A DNA stretch of 64,000 bases from Drosophila miranda (lineage: Eukaryota; Arthropoda; Insecta; Diptera; Drosophilidae), in the NCBI RefSeq assembly GCF_003369915.1, contig NC_046673.1, forward strand, positions 2,340,001 to 2,404,000, read 5' to 3'. The notes under the pieces are model-generated. The model had not been told where the DNA came from, did not search any database, and saw only the letters and a program-made list of their open reading frames with translations. Within the stretch, counting starts at the first letter, position 1. Every line of letters begins with the position of its first letter. This document shows, piece after piece, positions 62,276-64,000 of the stretch. Made by a program: the position numbers and the translations under genes.

Positions 62276-62530
62276 CATATAGCTATAAGAGAATCCAAAT
62301 ACTCAACAAAGGTGACACTTGACGTCATCCAGACTGAACAAGCCAATCGCGCCGACGGCCTATGTACATATCTCCCCTTCAGAGCGGGCACGACAACGAC
62401 ATTGTGCCAAGCAATGCACTGGAAAGCTTTGCCGGCTCGACTGTATTCTGTCCGTCCATCGTATATAGGGTGTATGCACGACTCATGAATTGGCATTTGG
62501 TGGAGGGTTACCCAGCCGACACTATTTCAG

Positions 62531-62652
62531 GGCAAAGGGGCACTATGCACTACCCGACAACGGGGTACCCGACTCCGTCAGTTCGTCAATCGATAATCAG
62601 CAACAGCTGGCTTCCGTCCGGGTGGTGGAGCGAAGGGGCGACTGGAAGCGAT
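62531..62652 (+). other. Candidate orphan exon (122 nt)
   Basis: Bounded by a good acceptor (gacactatttcag, ending 62530) and a strong donor (GCGAT|GTAAGTG, 62652/62653) on the plus strand. One frame is open throughout with protein-like, polar residues (DSVSSSIDNQQQLASVRVVE...). No known family, and no partner exon was identified. It is antisense to the bHLH-PAS gene. Confidence 0.25.
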
Positions 62653-63169
62653 GTAAGTGCAATGATCACGTTCGTTTCGGCTCTGTTCGGTTCGGATCGA
62701 TTCGATTGGCGCCAGCGTCTTGAACGCTATTCCTTGGCTACCACTTTTGATTACATAAAGTTCTCTCTCCCTCCCCTCTGTGCGACCGTCCGGCTACCCC
62801 TTCGATGAGTAATTTATACGGAAATGTGAGAGCATTGAGTTCGATTAGCAATGGCTACTACATTGTTGCGTTCACCCCGCTCGCTGATGTAATTTACTTT
62901 AGAACGCAATTGCAAAACAAGTTCGCAAACTACGAGTGCACACACACAGAGCGCGCACCGAGGTGCACGAGTAATGTAAACAAAATCATAACCTACAGGT
63001 ATGTATTTTTTGATATTCCGACTCTTTAATATCCGCCAATATGAGTCTGTTTTCCCATGGTAGTTAAGTTCATATTTCGGTCCGGAAGGCTGCCTAACTT
63101 TTAGACAATACTCGTACAAAATCGCCATCATCTGACAGCCATGCTAAAATACGAGTAGTCCTTACGATG

Positions 63170-63450
63170 GGCACTGTTCTACTCGGTACTCTACATATTA
63201 GATTTATGTATGTTTTCTTGTATTTTATTCGAAATTTAAGGTGGCGTAAAAAATATTCAAATGCACTTCTTTCAGAGGGATATCACAGGATTCCTGCTGC
63301 GCTAACTCTAACTCATCAAGACGCACGGACAGACAGACATGTCTACATCTACTCGACTTTGGAAAGCGATAATGGTTTTGGCCTTTACATATACATATTT
63401 ACACGCATTGAATACACCCCTATGCTCTTTGAGTGCCGCATATAAATATA
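63170..63450 (-). mobile_element. DINE-1/SGM-like repeat fragment
   Basis: The minus strand begins 'tatatgcggcactcaaagagcataggggtgtattcaa' and contains 'aaagtcgagtagat', 'catgtctgtctgtccgtgcgtc' and 'cctgtgatatccctc', a shrunken version of the head and core of the element at 16350. Confidence 0.65.
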
Positions 63451-64000
63451 CTTTTGTGTTAGGTGTGGAAGAACATGCAGTGTACGGTGAATGTGTGTAC
63501 AAATTTCGACTCCTCTGTTGATGTACAGGTATTCTCGTTAGGAATAGGTATATGTATGTATATATATACCCAGCAAACCAAACTCTCGCAAATGATATCC
63601 CACACGAGTCAAATGCGAGACTTAACACTACAAAACGCTCGCGTTTGGATCCTAAAATGATACGAATATAATACTTGTGTCGTTCATTTTGTGGCAGCGA
63701 AAGCATCATTTATGTTAAGCACTTAAACGCTTATATCTGCGTATTACATATACATACATATGTATTTAGTACATACAAGTGAAGGAGTAGCGTACTCCAA
63801 GAGTAGCAGGTGCCAAACACAATAACTCGTACTAATTGATAATCCTGAGAATCGGTGCCAAAGAGAACCAATTGCAATCCACTGAAGTAAGAGTACTCCG
63901 TGCTATTTTGGGGGTGAATTTTAGCAGCAGCGTCTCAAAAGGGGGGGAACTTGAGCTAAAATAATGAGGGGCGGCACTCAAAGTCTTTAAGAAGTTATCG

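Larger units (their letters stand above)
61753..64000. other. Upstream or first-intron DNA of the bHLH-PAS gene
   Basis: If the missing 5' exon lies beyond the window this is intron. It holds two reverse DINE-like fragments (listed separately), a GT/GA run near 62060-62085, TACATATG words and one candidate plus-strand exon at 62531-62652. No exon that could supply the phase-2 N-terminus was found. Confidence 0.45.

Noticed and set aside
1..64000. tRNA, rRNA, CRISPR arrays or prokaryotic-type systems
   Set aside because: Looked for tRNA B-box words, regularly spaced repeats and operon-like packing; none found, and the sequence is clearly Drosophila.

Overview
This is eukaryotic DNA from a Drosophila X chromosome (Muller element A), most probably an obscura-group species. 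The genes have short GT-AG introns, AATAAA poly(A) signals and GA/CA-rich non-coding DNA. They encode clear orthologues of the D. melanogaster 16B-C genes beta-Spec, par-6, Ube2S and IntS2. DINE-1/SGM-like (Helentron-type) repeats, starting with a 'tatacccgatactc' type end and carrying runs of GTCC, are scattered in the non-coding DNA. That repeat type, in this form, is what suggests the obscura group; the species assignment is inference.

Layout from left to right: IntS2 (minus strand, 3' part lost at the window edge); a shared upstream region; beta-Spectrin (plus, complete, eight coding exons in the main form plus a likely 51-nt cassette exon); a cluster of DINE-like repeats; a NRF-6-type multipass acyltransferase gene (minus, complete); more DINE-like repeats in AT-rich DNA; a large minus-strand gene of about 20 kb with long introns and a 3-kb terminal exon (a low-complexity cytoskeleton-type protein, possibly chascon by synteny); about 6 kb of non-coding DNA; Ube2S (minus, complete) divergent from par-6 (plus, complete); a TOPK/PBK-like kinase (minus, complete) tail-to-tail with par-6; and a bHLH-PAS juvenile-hormone-receptor gene, most likely gce (minus, lacking its N-terminal exon or exons within the window).

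These are independent eukaryotic genes, not an operon. beta-Spectrin and Par-6 both act at the cell cortex, in the membrane skeleton and in polarity respectively. Ube2S and the TOPK-like kinase belong to mitotic families. Gce is a hormone-regulated transcription factor. I saw no CRISPR array, prokaryotic system, rRNA or tRNA. The most interesting observations are a likely regulated cassette exon in beta-Spec with a downstream GCATG (Rbfox-type) element, three stop-free introns of length divisible by three whose retention would insert peptides (one in a kinase activation segment), and a few well-bounded candidate exons that belong to no recognised gene.
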